From the NCBI GenBank assembly GCA_037178975.1, contig JASJZH010000006.1:10354001-10418000 (forward strand): a stretch of DNA of 64,000 nucleotides. The letters are read 5' to 3'. The notes under the pieces were generated by a model that was not told the origin of the DNA, ran no database searches, and saw nothing but the letters and a program-made list of their open reading frames with translations. The translations under genes and the position numbers were made by a program. Below are positions 1-11,578 of this stretch, piece after piece. The DNA is from Oscheius tipulae (taxonomy: Eukaryota; Nematoda; Chromadorea; Rhabditida; Rhabditidae). Within the stretch, counting starts at the first letter, position 1. The number at the start of each line of letters is the position of its first letter.

Positions 1-678
1 CATTCGAGCTCAGTCGAGTCTGACAAGAGATAAGTAGAATCATATGTACTGCCAGTTCTTCCACTTTTCCCTTCCAGAACCTTAACTCATACTCTCTGGG
101 TATATTTTTCGAACGCCAGGTGTTTGATTTAGTGAGTCAGGATCATGCCGACGTCTGTGATCAGGGTCGTCTTGTGCAAAACTGTTTCTTGTTCAGTTTC
201 GGCTTATTCTTTCTAGTCTCGAGGTTTCCGAAGGCGTTTTGTTCCGATATCACCTGCGTGTCAGGAAGAAATGTTTCTGATAAGGAACAAACCCTGTCTA
301 AACCGTGATCTTCTTTCTAGATTATTTTAGGCTGCCTCGCGCCTAGAATCTTGGCTTTGTTCCATTCTCAATTGCTATTACTACGAGTTAGCATTATGTT
401 AACAGCTTTGAAAGTGACGCTACTTCAAATACCTCGCGCTGATAATTTTCGCAGGGTCGCTGTGAATCACACCTTACCCTGGCTTGTCCATAAAAGCCGA
501 AAGATGACTTGAATTTGGCACACCTTTGCTCTCTCTACCTTCTCTCTGATATCACCATTCAGGAAATCCTTGTTTACTTTTGGCAAGTGTCACAAAGCAA
601 ATAGATCAGTTTCTCTTAACCCTTATACCTCTCGTTCTCTTTCTCTCTCACATCGAATCAAGCAAGCCTGTTTTCAGA
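1..678. other. 5' edge, no gene recognised
   Basis: Six-frame reading shows only short open frames with no domain, signal peptide or splice pattern that I can support. The stretch probably holds the promoter and outron of the small membrane gene that starts at 679. Confidence 0.4.
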
Positions 679-1657
679 ATGTGCAAGATTTTTTTGATTA
701 TATTGGCCTTCTTCTGTCCGGTGAGTACAACGATTACTTAGAATTTAAATCTAATCTGGGGCACAAAGAGCTTATACGAGGCATGAGCTAAAGAAAATGT
801 ATTCTAACAGCTAGTATAGTCGCTACCAGAACTGAATTCAATTCTACTGAAAAACTGACGTATCAAAGAAAGCTTCACTTTTTAAAAATTCGGAGACTTC
901 ATGTCCTACAGGGAAGCGATTGATAGTCCACGACTTCTTTCCGGATAGACCAAAACGTGCTCGACCTTTACGATGCTCTGCAAAGCTGTGAAGCAGGTTA
1001 AGAGCTACAAGAACATCATTTAGCAATTGGATAGAATCATTAAGATGAAAAGTTTGGGCGACGAAAGAAACATCGCTCACAAAGTGGACCACCCGTCCTG
1101 CCTCCACAGCTAAAAGTTCGAAAAAAAGATACACTCTGCTCTTTCATTTCCGTAAAGTCTGGCATCAGACCATACTGGCTATCAGTAAAAAATTTCTATT
1201 TCAATTTCTAGTTGCTATTGATCAATCGTCTAGAAAAACTAGATGTATTGAAAGCCTAATGCTAAGTCTGACTCGATTTGAATGCGCACCAATTCGTGGT
1301 TCCCGCCACTACTATCGTTCCTCGGGCGAACATTCGTTTGCTTCTCTCTTTTTTAAGATCCATCCTTGTCCCCCAAGTGGCGTTTCTTCACGTCACTCGT
1401 TTTTCCCCCACTAAAAAGACGAGAAAAGACACAACACTTAATGAGCAAAAAACTACAAAGAGACTATGCAAAGACAAAAGACCTATGATAAACCAAATAT
1501 AGTAAAAGTATAAAGATTGTTTCAGCCCCTGGCAGTACTCTTCGATCAAGGATGTACCCAAGCACTCTGCATCAACTTTATTCTCACATTGTTACTATGG
1601 ATTCCTGGTGTGATTCATGCCATTTGGGTCATCTTGACTTATCATCGTCACAGGTGA
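679..1657 (+). CDS. PMP3/UPF0057-family small hydrophobic membrane protein
   Basis: Two exons, 679-720 and 1526-1657, separated by an 805-base intron and joined in phase 0, give a 57-residue protein. Exon 1 encodes a hydrophobic start (MCKIFLIILAFFCP). Exon 2 continues PLAVLFDQGCTQ, a hydrophobic stretch, then the motif WIPGVIHAIWVIL. Two transmembrane helices around a short loop and the P-G-x-I-H-A signature are the hallmark of the PMP3/UPF0057 family, whose yeast member affects plasma-membrane potential and salt tolerance. Length fits the family (about 50-60). The ATG follows an acceptor-like TTTTCAG by one base. The stop TGA overlaps a possible donor at 1654, so a longer C-terminus through a further exon is possible. 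Family assignment is firm, physiological role inferred. Confidence 0.8.
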
Positions 1658-1992
1658 GCAACAAGCAAGTTCTCGAAACATGTTCCCACCAGGCAGTAAA
1701 CCGAAAAAACGTAATCAGCACTTTACAGGTACCACGGTGAGCGCATTGTCGTCGTCGAGTCGCACCATCACGATCACTGTCGCTACTGAAATTTCCCTGA
1801 AGATGCTGGTTCTTTTCATTCGATGTTATACTACAAATCGTGTGTGTTTCTTGCCCTTCTCTCCACTGCAAATGCTCGTGGACGCCCGTCTGGGTTCCCA
1901 CAAGACTTGCCCTTGATTAGCTGAAATAAATTCTGTAATTCTGACCGCCCCATATATAAGGCTTTCCTCTGTCTCTAGCGTCACTTTCGCAG

Positions 1993-2394
1993 ATGGTGCT
2001 TCAGTTAACCTGAAAATCCGAGGACATATATGTTTTCTCTCTTGTCTCATTTTTAGCAGTTGCACCTATGGCTCTTCTGGGCATCATTAGCGATTGGGTC
2101 ACTCGCGGCCACACCCAATAACAGCCGTGTGAAAAGTAGTTTTCTGGTGTTAAGGTTTGTTTTATCGGATCTTTAGGAAGCAACGTAGCTGGGTGCAAAA
2201 CTTCTGAAGAGACAATAGCAACTACAGCTGATGGCCCAGAGACCGAACCAATTACTAGAGATACCCCTGGAGAACCGGATACCAATTCACCCACCTCCGA
2301 AGTAACACCTTTCGGAGGCTCCTCGACTGAAGAGCCAGCTACTCCGTCATCTCCAACAGTTACGAAAGAACCAATCACTGTTGGTCCGACATAA
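1993..2394 (+). CDS. small secreted Thr/Ser/Pro-rich (mucin-like) protein
   Basis: Proposed exons are 1993-1995 (only the ATG), 2057-2135 and 2177-2394, all in phase, giving 99 residues. The second exon encodes a signal-peptide-like core (QLHLWLFWASLAIGSLAA) followed by an NNS glycosylation site. The third is rich in Thr, Ser, Pro and Glu (for example TPGEPDTNSPTSEVTP), as in O-glycosylated secreted proteins. One lone Cys is present. A first exon holding only the start codon is unusual. A donor at the GT in GTTGGTCC near 2382 could instead extend the gene into the Cys-rich stretch downstream. No family recognised. Confidence 0.45.
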
Positions 2395-2454
2395 AAAAAA
2401 AGCGTGCAACGCATGCGTCACAAAAGTTGTTGTATTTTCCCACCTTTCCAGTAG

Positions 2455-3043
2455 ATGCATCATTTTCAGTTACCAGTCAGCCTCTCTTAAGGTATCGTCG
2501 CTTCCCGAAGAGTAAAACCGAGATCGACCCCAAAAAGTGTCCCTACTAGCAGGAAGAATGGAAAAAAAGATGTAGCTGCAGCGAACCGACTGTCTATTTT
2601 ATTCCTTTTCAAAATACTTGTCTGCAAAAAATCTCAAAGTGAATCGAAGTACTACTGCATATATGGTACATTCAGAACAGGCGATGGATACTGTGTTGCT
2701 TGGAAGGATTATGGTATGTTTGCAACTTAAAATGCTAAAAATATCATGATTGAGATGCTCCAATGCCGTCAACAACGATGCGGTGAAAACGAGATTTTCA
2801 TGTCGGCAACATTTAACATCACCAATTTAGGCGACGGGTTGGCGGACTTGTGCAGCACGGGTCCCATGTCACAGCTGGTAAGAACTGTCTTCGCCAAACT
2901 ATGTCAAATTTTAAGGTGCTTTCGGTACCAACTATCCATGGTACAGGCGGTTGTCCTATTGTGTTTGTGACAAAACTCCTGCTCAAAATACCTGCGTCTG
3001 TCTGACTGATGTTACGTGCAGTTCTTGTGATGACTACTGTTGA
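2455..3043 (+). other. unresolved Cys-rich coding-like stretch
   Basis: Three segments look coding: about 2560-2715 (includes YYCIYGTFRTGDGYC), 2832-2880 (DGLADLCSTGPMSQL) and 2917-3043, where the frame SYCVCDKTPAQNTCVC ends TCSSCDDYC then TGA. The first two join in frame across a normal intron. The third, with seven Cys in 42 residues, needs a different phase from the second. Either an exon edge is misread or the gene is broken. It could be the continuation of the mucin-like gene just upstream. No domain recognised. Confidence 0.3.
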
Positions 3044-3408
3044 TTCTCGCTACGTGTATTAAAGTTAAGCTCAAAAATAGTTTCTCACTGTTTGTACTTG
3101 TTGTGTTGATGACGGGGGGTCAGGGTTGCGCATGATGTGTTGGATATTCCCTCCGGCTTTTTGACAACTATCCATCATTTTACTAAGAATCAATCAGAGG
3201 TCTCTTCTTGGCGCAAATATTCAATTGGACATGCGTTCTCGTTTTGGTTCTCTCGTCCCGTTTTCATGTTTGTCGATTCTTCCACGCAGATTTCTTTGAA
3301 TATTCAAAAGTTGGCGCACAATCAAGAATCTCGCAAGGTGCATCCTCGTGCCTAAACTCTTGCACACTCTTCATTTCTGCATTGTGGTTTCAGTTCGAAT
3401 GACCGTGG

Positions 3409-4172
3409 ATGGAGAGTGAGGAAGACTCGCTCGACTTCGACATTTCCATCTCGTCTAGAACAGAGTGAGTAGCCTCCAATAACCAATCAGTTGCTCCACA
3501 TGCTCGGTTTTTCTAAAGTATAACAAACAATCTAAAAGGTTTTTATGACTCCACGTCTCTAATAATCTTATGTTTGTTCATAAACTGGTTGGGAAATGAC
3601 TTGTCAACCGGAGAGTTTGAGAGGACAGGATGGGAAGAAAAAAGTAGTCGTTTGTCAGGAAAAGGAGGGCTGAATATGTACAGAAATTAACAGGGACAGG
3701 GTAACGAATGAGGAGCTGACTGAGTTGAAAGAGAACATTCGTACGACTAATACAAAGGTATACCATTGTTCTTATCACAGTGCAGGTCAACGTATACTGT
3801 TTCCTGAAAAGAATAGAATAAGGATAAAATAGGAAGAAAACTGATTGACACTGTCAGGCTGAAAATTATTAGATTCTCTAGACAAAAGGATAGGGAAGGT
3901 CATAAAATGGCTCTGTCAAAATGAAAACCAATGAGTGTTGTAGTTATGCAAAGTCATCCAAACTCAGACAACCATCAAATGTTGAACCCTTCACTCCTCC
4001 TCCAACTTTAACAAAAACTGTGTGTTCTACTGGATATCATAACAGGTAACAGAGTTTTTTTTTGCCCCAATAACGTTTTTACAGATTAGCATTTATCGTC
4101 TTGAGTATCTTCGTGCTGGTCCTACTCCTCAGTGTGGTCTTCCTTCTGACCAATTTTAGTTTTGGATCTTAA
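3409..4172 (+). CDS. small type II single-pass membrane protein
   Basis: Exons 3409-3464, 3944-4045 and 4085-4172 join in phase to an 81-residue protein. It has a very acidic N-terminus (MESEEDSLDFDIS), a Ser/Pro/Thr-rich middle (FTPPPTLTKT), and one C-terminal transmembrane helix (LAFIVLSIFVLVLLLSVVF), then TNFSFGS and TAA. AATAAA overlaps the stop at 4172-4177 and is a plausible poly(A) signal. TTTCAG stands just before the start. An alternative start at 3921 uses an in-frame ATG, but that frame is closed upstream, and splicing from 3409 fits better. No family recognised. The aminopeptidase that follows is also a type II membrane protein, but no link is shown. Confidence 0.5.
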
Positions 4173-4940
4173 ATAAAGACGTTTTTGAACCGTGTTTTCC
4201 CCCGAAGGCCTAGAATGACCACAGCTTTCCCATTAGTCGTGAGACGTTCGACCAAAGCAGCTTAGACTCTCTAATCACTGTGGAGGGGTGCTCCCTGTAT
4301 TTACCAAACGATGCAACACCCTTTTGGGTTTTCCGACCTTTCTCCTCTTCTTTTTCTCTTTACGCAAAGTTTGTAAACAATTAGCTTTTTCCTATCAGTG
4401 TGTACGAACAGCACGACTTTCCAGTCAAAAACGTTTTCAAGGTGGTCGATGGGCCAGGATTCTCTCCCCGCAAACAGTTTTTGCTCAGCCTCTCAATTAG
4501 ACACGAGGAGGCGAAGCTGCTATATTCCCGCCATGCATACCGCTCTTAGATATTCTGTTAAATCGCATTGCAAAAAGGTTTAATGATACCAAAAAACTTT
4601 TGGCAGGTCTCCTGGTCTTTTGTCGTACTTTTTGAAGAGCTTGTATTTTAGATATGTAATCCCAATTAAATACCTGTTAATAGTTTTTAAACCTAGCGGT
4701 ACAACCTATGTTCTCCTCTGTTATCAACCCACTGATAACTCTGACCTTCAATGCACCCCTTCCCTAACTATGGCGCAATTGAGGTAAGAACACTAGTGCC
4801 CAAGTCTGGGGTATTGGCACAGGTCCCAGGAGATACTTTTGCGACAGATATACATCACTAGCTGGGATTCATTGCACTCTTTTCTTAAACACTTCTTCTC
4901 TCCCGGCCGGAAGTTGGTTTCTTTTTTTCAGGAGGAGGAC
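4173..4940. other. intergenic region before the aminopeptidase gene
   Basis: No coding pattern is supported. It ends in a pyrimidine run and CAG nine bases before the aminopeptidase ATG (TTTTTTTCAG, 4923-4931), a good trans-splice acceptor, so the stretch probably holds the promoter and outron. Confidence 0.4.
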
Positions 4941-7900
4941 ATGGGCAGTCCGCCCGAGGAGAAGAAGCCCAAAAGGTGTACACCGTCCTTAATTGTAATT
5001 GTGCTACTACTGTGTATTTTTGCTCTAGCTGTTGGAGCTGCTGTCTCATTCTTCATAACTAAACGTGTCTACTGTCAGGATGAAGCAGAGAGGTAATTTT
5101 TATTATGAAGTGATGGTACAGGAATCACAAACTCGAGCATTTCTCCCAGGTTTGTGGTGCCTGGGTGTTGGAATTTTTAAAACACGGTTGGCTATCGCAG
5201 GTTTGGCACTCGGTTTCTTGTTAACATGTTCACTTCTCACTTGGGAGTTACTCCTATGTCTGAAAATAAAGAATTCAAGGTGTTTGTATCCCTCGGGAAA
5301 CAAATCCGAGTCGCGCGGGCCGTAACCCCTTAGTGATGTGCACCTGTAAACAAATCTTCACCATACACTTCCAAATATTGACAAACCATATTTTTCAGTG
5401 ACAGTCTTGAAGGCAGTCCAGCTCCGCCAATTGACCATATCCTGCTACCAACTTCGTTGCAACCAAGTATGATAGATTCTTACATGGAACACCCATATTT
5501 TAGATAGCTACGAGCTTTCAATCAAGGCCTACATTCCTGGTTATGATGCAAAGTTTCCAGCTGACAAAAATTTGACCTTTGAGGGACAGGTTATTTGTGC
5601 TTTAAACCAAAAAATGAATAAATTTGAGGTGATCATCGACGTCAAGGTGTTGAAAGAAGTTCGGACTATAATCTTGAATGCCAACGGTATCACTAATATT
5701 AAGGCGAACTGTACTGCGGTAAAAATGAGACCCAGAAGCCAAAAAACCAATTTTTAGAATGGCAAGACTTTGAAAGTTGAGAAAATCACTCCTTTCCCTG
5801 AACTGGACAAAATGTATTTCGAGCTGAACAGCACAATTACTCCTGGCCAAAAAGTTCTCTTCACGATTCATTACACTGGAGACATCACAGGGAGCCTGGG
5901 AGGGATGTATCAGACAAGATATACCAATTCTGATGGGAAGGAAAAGTATGAAAAGGGTGTATACCTTTAACCAAGCTTAAGAATCGCAGCCATTACCCAA
6001 ATGCAGCCGATAAGTGCCCGAAGGATGGTTCCTTGCTTCGATGAGCCAGAATATAAAGCCAACTGGACGGTCACCGTTATGCATCCCAAAGGAACCAAAG
6101 CAGTTTCAAATGGAATCGAAAATGGCAACAGCTCTGAGTAGGTACATTCTGTCAAAAACTACAAGTTTCAGTCTAAATGAGGATTTCCTGGTCAGTCATT
6201 TTGCCACAACCCCGAAGATGAGTTCCTATCTTCTTGCCATCTTCATCTCGGAGTTTGATTACATCGAAGGAAAGACAAGCTCTGGAACCAGAGTATAGTT
6301 TTCCTATAAAAGAAAAAAATAACTTTTAGTTCCGAGTCTGGTCCCGACCAGAAGCCACCAACATGACTCGATTCGCCTTGACGGCTGGAATCAAATGTAT
6401 CGAGTATTATGAAAATTACTACAAAATCCCGTTCCCACTGGAAAAGCAGGATATGATCGCCCTGCCAGATTTCCAGGCAGGAGCCATGGAGAACTGGGGC
6501 ATGATTACTTACAGGTTGGTTTCATAGGCAAGAGTTATAACAAGATTTTCAGAGAAAACTCCCTACTGTATGACGAAAAACTGTACAAGCCGGGAGAGAA
6601 GCTACGTATTGTTTCTGTCATCTCTCATGAACTTGGACATCAGGTAAGGAAGATCTGTATAGCCTAATAGTTACCATGCTACTGTTTTATGCTACCACCA
6701 CCAGTTACATAGTCCTTGTCATTAGACGACTCACATTTTCTGACAACCTTTCCCGATTCGCAGGATTTACCGTTTCTCTATTACCAACCTGTCTCTAGTC
6801 AGTTAGTTCTTGTCATTAGACAACTCATATGTAACAGAGAAGTGTTACCCACAACTTACTTCTTTTTCAGTGGTTCGGGAACCTGGTAACAATGAAATGG
6901 TGGAACGATCTTTGGCTTAATGAGGGTTTCGCCACTCTGAATGAGTACATGGGAGCTGATGAGATCTCCAATGGGAACTATAGAATGGTGCAGCTATTTC
7001 CAATGTTTCATATCTTAACTTCAGAAGGACTACTTCCTTGTCGATGCCATGACCGATGCTTTGAGAGAAGATCAGACTGCCAGTGGACATCCCCTAACCC
7101 ACTATATTCAGAACCAGGCAGAAATCGATGAGAGCTTTGATGGAATCACTTATCAGAAGGTTCAGTCCTTATTAGCCGAAATACAGTCGTTTCTAGGGTG
7201 CTGCAGTTCTGAATATGATCAAGACCACAATTAAGCCCGAAAACTTTCAAAAGGGATTACAGGTATGAATTTAAGTTTTAGGTAGACAAACATTAAGTTG
7301 TACCTTAACAAGCATCAGTACTCTAACGCCACCTCAAAAGATCTAATGGCATCATTGGACGAAATTGTGACCGACGTCGAGGGTCCCTACGGAGGCAGAT
7401 TGAACGTCAGCGATTTTGCGAAAAAGTGGACACATCAGGCAAGCCAGATCCGCTGAAGTGATTCATTGCTATAGATGGGATTTCCTTACATCTTCCTGGA
7501 TGACCTAAACTCTACTCATTACCAAGTCACGCAGCAGAGATTCAAGCTGAATCCGGAAGCAAAGGATAGAGCAAAGTTTGCTAACCCTGATTTCAAGTGA
7601 GAAGACTGATAGTTTGGTGACCTTTTGTCAGATTCAAATGGGACATTCCTGTGTGGGTACAGTATGGAAAGAAGAGTCCAGAGATGAAATGGTTACCGCA
7701 CAGTAAGTTTTTACTCTTAAATTTTCCCTGCCAAAATCATCGTTTTGTCATGGTCAAATTGACAGTCGCATTCGCTGAACCAAGTTTCTTATCGATCACT
7801 GGCAAATAGTTCCTGTCACCGCATGCATATGTTCTTGCAAACGGGTCAGCTTCTTCTCTTCTATTTCAAACTGTCCGCGCGTCTCCGTCGGTATGTATGC

Positions 7901-9911
7901 CGGAAGTTTGTAGCCGACTTCCGAGATAAGCAACCAAAAGGGTGATGGCCAACCAAGTCAAAGTGGCAGCTCCTTCTCAGCGATCTGTTCGTGTTAGCCG
8001 GTTTTATCAATTTTGTCATGATGTCACCATATTTACCTGTCGTCCTGATTCTACCCGCTGAAGATGTTGTATTGAATTGAACTCAAAATAACTATGAAAA
8101 GCACTGAACCACACAGTTTTTTGTTAGGGTACACTAACACGCAAAGCTTTAAACGTTAAAAGTCCTTATTAGATGGAACGCTGTACCTCCCCAAAGAAGA
8201 AGGACTGGTAATTTTGAATGCCGAAGGATTCTCCTACGTTCGAACTGGATACACTGAAGACTACTGGACGCAAATTTTCGACCAGCTCAAGAGAGATCAC
8301 CTGGTAGGGATCTCTTGAATCAAATTCAAAGGTTCAGATATTCTCTGAAAGAACCAGATTCATCCTGATCTCTGATGCCTTTGCGATGGCTGACATCGGA
8401 CGACTCCGCTACGAGCATTTGTTTGGTCTTTTCGATTATCTTGGCAAAGAAACAGTTAGAGGAGGCACCATTTGAAAATTATTAGTCTTCAGGATTACAT
8501 GCCTTGGAGTGGTTTCAGAATGGCTGCTGGCGGCATTTTAAACTATTTCGGAACAGAGCCACAATCAAAAATTGTGGAGGTTGGTGAACTTTTACATATA
8601 ACATGCATTACTCTTACAGAAGTACTTCTCCAAAATTCTTGAGGCCCCATTCAACAAAACCAGCATTTCCCACATCAGCTCAAACTACTTGAATGAAAAG
8701 GAATTCTTCCAAAAGTTCGATATATAACCTTACTGGACGTTATAGCTTTTCAGTCTACAAGAAAGCGCGACCTATTTGACCTACTGCGATCTTAACAAAG
8801 CAGCCTGCAAGAAGGATTTAAGACAGCTGTACGAGGTCAACGTTTTGGCCAACTGTAAAGGACCGAATGCTATCTACTCTCAGTGTTCAACGTAAGTCGT
8901 TTCTTGCTAAACTGGGTTCAGGACATCTCTTTAGTTGGCGCTTTATGCTCAGTTGGTTTGTATCAGCTGCCTAATCTAGCTTTAATTGTCACATTCGAAC
9001 GTTTTCCCTATCACATGTTGTTTTATCCTAGAATACCTGCCCTAACCTCTGTCTTTTTATGTGTCATGTATGCTGTAAATTTGAACTGATAATTTAGTAC
9101 TCTCATACTATTATTCAATCTGTCCCATTCATGCGTTCTCGAAAGAGTGAAACTTTTGAAATATCATGGTCTCTGATCTGTCAAACCATCTCATTCCTAG
9201 TCTACAGCGCGACATGAAGAAGGGTTAAAATACAGAACTAATGTTTCAGAGTTGCCGCTCCTCTAAGAGCTGTTGTCTACTGTCGAGCCGTAGAAGACGG
9301 CGACAGCTCCGACTTTGACAGAATAATGCAGATGTACAGGAATGAGATTGTCCAAAATGAGAGAATCAAGCTAATGGAGGGTCTGGCTTGCAGCAGGAGT
9401 GCTGGAACACTGAAGACGTGAGTCATTTTCACACATCTATATACATTCTAAGTCTTCTATCCTTGGCTGTTGACCGGAAGTCAAACACCTTCCGCTTTCA
9501 AGACGTGACAACTCTGTTTGCTGCTGTAGCCCACAATGAGAATGGAAGAGAGCTGGCCTTCAATTTCCTTCTCGAGAACTGGGATCAGATCTTGAAAAGG
9601 TAGAATGTATACATTCCTCAGCAAAAACATGTCTCAGCTTCGCTGACCAGCACGAGATCATCAACAGAATTGTCACGCAAACTACATCCACAATCCGAAC
9701 CAGGATACAAATGGAAATGGTATTTTTTATGGAGTTTCCTATTCAATAAACTAGTTTTCAGCTCAAAAACTTCCGAAAAACTGCCACCAACGGTATGCTA
9801 TATACTAGCTTCTATGTTCAAGCTATGCATGCTGAGATTCGGTTGAAATGGGTCGAGAAAAATGGACCATCTCTGATGAAGCTGTTCCAGGAAAAAATGA
9901 ACAGGATCTGA
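4941..9911 (+). CDS. M1-family aminopeptidase N, type II membrane zinc peptidase
   Basis: About 20 exons with mostly 30-50-base introns encode roughly 900 residues. It removes N-terminal amino acids from peptides, normally outside the cell at an apical membrane. Exon 1 (4941-5092) encodes a short cytosolic tail, then a membrane anchor ([19 protein letters not shown]). The fold is confirmed by [12 protein letters not shown], the substrate-site GAMENWG, the zinc motif HELGHQWFGN split by the intron 6643-6870, and the third ligand in [11 protein letters not shown], 18 residues after the second His. The ERAP1-like C-terminal domain runs to 9911 and ends EKMNRI. A TAA in the genomic frame near 5968 is removed by a 36-base intron (5946-5981). 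The intron at 7439-7474 uses a GC donor (CAG|GCAAGC). All catalytic residues are present. An AATAAA lies near 9982. Confidence 0.93.
6643..6870 (+). repeat. short duplicated segment inside an aminopeptidase intron
   Basis: The intron that splits the HELGHQ-W motif contains two imperfect copies of AGT(C/T)CTTGTCATTAGAC followed by a variant of GACTCACAT, near 6712 and 6806. They lie about 94 bases apart. This is most simply a small internal duplication. Confidence 0.5.
7702..8173 (+). other. long aminopeptidase intron
   Basis: An intron of about 470 bases, roughly ten times the size of its neighbours, separates the exon ending EMKWLPH from the exon beginning [11 protein letters not shown]. 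No gene, repeat array or RNA fold is evident in it. Confidence 0.5.
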
Positions 9912-11114
9912 ACAATGTGCTTAAGAAGCTATTTAACAAGCTATGGACTATTATGGCATCCTTAACCTTAATATTTGGTCATAATAAAGTATTCTGAACT
10001 GTCACCACTCTTTGAAAAGATCAGTTTGTAGATGTGCAACTATCCCACGGAGCACTTGAGCACATCTTTGTCAGCTCTTCCAAGTTTGAGAGTTTTCTTC
10101 AACATAACGTTCATTATTCATTCAATAACATCGCAGATTCGATCTATCACAAAAGAAGTGAAGCTATTGTGCGTGCCAATCTAACTCAGTGTTTCCCGTA
10201 CAAGGTAAGCTTGAAGATTCCTAGAGGATCCGATAATTTCTTATTGACCGACAGCTGGGTTTCCAGAAGCAGACAGATAAAAAATGTAAAAAATTACGAA
10301 GTAAAGTCTGTTCGGAAGACACATTTATACGTTTTTTAACAGTGTCTCATCGTGAATCATTCCTGAACTGTATGGTACTCCAAAAGATGTTCTCTACAAT
10401 CTCGAGCGTCGACTGAAGTTTTTGCAGCGGAGTTATAAACAACGGATTTGGGATTAACTTTCTTTGTCATCCCGACGTTTAATCGAAAACAGAAACTTTG
10501 CTGATGTTAATTGGGGACACACATTAGCCTCAATGAGACCTGCTGTTCGAATATCCTATTCATAAAGATGCTTGAGAGAGACGGAGCTGTGTTCCTCGCG
10601 TTATCCATCGTTGATTAGATCCTCCAGCAAATCTTGGCCATTTTGCCTCACAGCTCTTTTAGTTTACGAGCACACATAAGTCCGGCGACCCGGAATGTTA
10701 ATGGAAGCCGAAGGCGTGGTCAGCAATGCCTTTTGAAATCTCTCTCTTCTCTTCTCCGACTCTTGCTCCTGTTTTCGTTACGGGACTTTGCTCATGAATA
10801 GGTAGGTACATCTTTCGGCCCCGGGTTCTGAAAGAGGTGTACTACTTCATAAACAAGATTCTCTCTCGCGCCTCAGTTCATTCCGCTCTTCGAAGTTAAC
10901 CCTCAAGCTTCAAAAAGCACAATTAATGCATCCATTTTACCCAAATTGCCTCACACACACACTCTCTCTCTCATTCGAGCCATTGTGGCCCCTGGCTATT
11001 GTTTTGTCTCACTCGCCGATTTTAGACCCAATCTCGAGCCCATCTAACTCCGTTCAGCGAACGCCTCCTCTTATCAAGGCAGCAAAGACAGCCATTTGTC
11101 TCCTCAAATCCCAA
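9912..11114. other. intergenic; one weak open frame
   Basis: The aminopeptidase poly(A) signal AATAAA is near 9982. An open frame at 10034-10339 has no recognisable domain and no clear splice context. The rest shows nothing I can name. Confidence 0.35.
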
Positions 11115-11578
11115 ATGTCGCGCGCCGGAGGACTTGCAACAGGTCAGTCGAACTCTCTTTGAGGAAGTTGAAAAACAGAGCATTCGTGCTCAGTCCATCG
11201 CGTGACATATCATTATTGAGGCACCAAGTTCTCTTTGATTGTTGAGGCCTTCATTAAAATGAGATTGGTGTTATTCAGGTCATGCTCCGAGTCCGTACTT
11301 GAGACGATTGAGACTACCAAATTTGGGGACCTATCGTCCCCATGATACAGACGAGCCGAGTCCGGAAGAAGAGTATAATAAGATGGAACTGATTCGGGCG
11401 AGAATGGTATGAGCCTTTTCCAAATACTGGCAAGGATGCATTGCAGGAAGAGCGAAAAAAAGAACTACAAGCAGCTGTAGAAGCCTCCAAAGCATCTACA
11501 AAGACAGATGACGATTCGAAGCCGCCATTCTATCACCCGGACAATCTATTTCAGACGACGACAGAACAGAATAAGTAG
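11115..11578 (+). CDS. small charged protein of unknown function
   Basis: Three exons (11115-11142, 11279-11406, 11447-11578) join in phase to 95 residues. The N-terminus MSRAGGLATG is followed by a basic segment (SPYLRRLRLPNLGTYRP), an acidic stretch (DTDEPSPEEEY), a charged helix likely to be amphipathic (MELIRARMEERKKELQ), and a polar tail ending TTTEQNK. The basic, Arg-rich start followed by a charged helix would suit a small mitochondrial or ribosome-associated subunit, but I do not recognise the family. Splice sites are standard and coding phase is consistent across both introns, which is the main evidence that the gene is real. Confidence 0.6.

Noticed and set aside
844..1134. 96-codon minus-strand open frame
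   Set aside because: It lies in the PMP3 intron, has no domain, no splice context and no acceptor-preceded start.
2001..2414. 137-codon minus-strand open frame
   Set aside because: It is antisense to the Thr/Ser/Pro-rich exon, whose biased composition keeps the opposite frame open.
5960..5975. In-frame TAA suggesting a broken aminopeptidase
   Set aside because: A 36-base intron with donor at 5946 and acceptor at 5981 restores a continuous, family-consistent reading frame.
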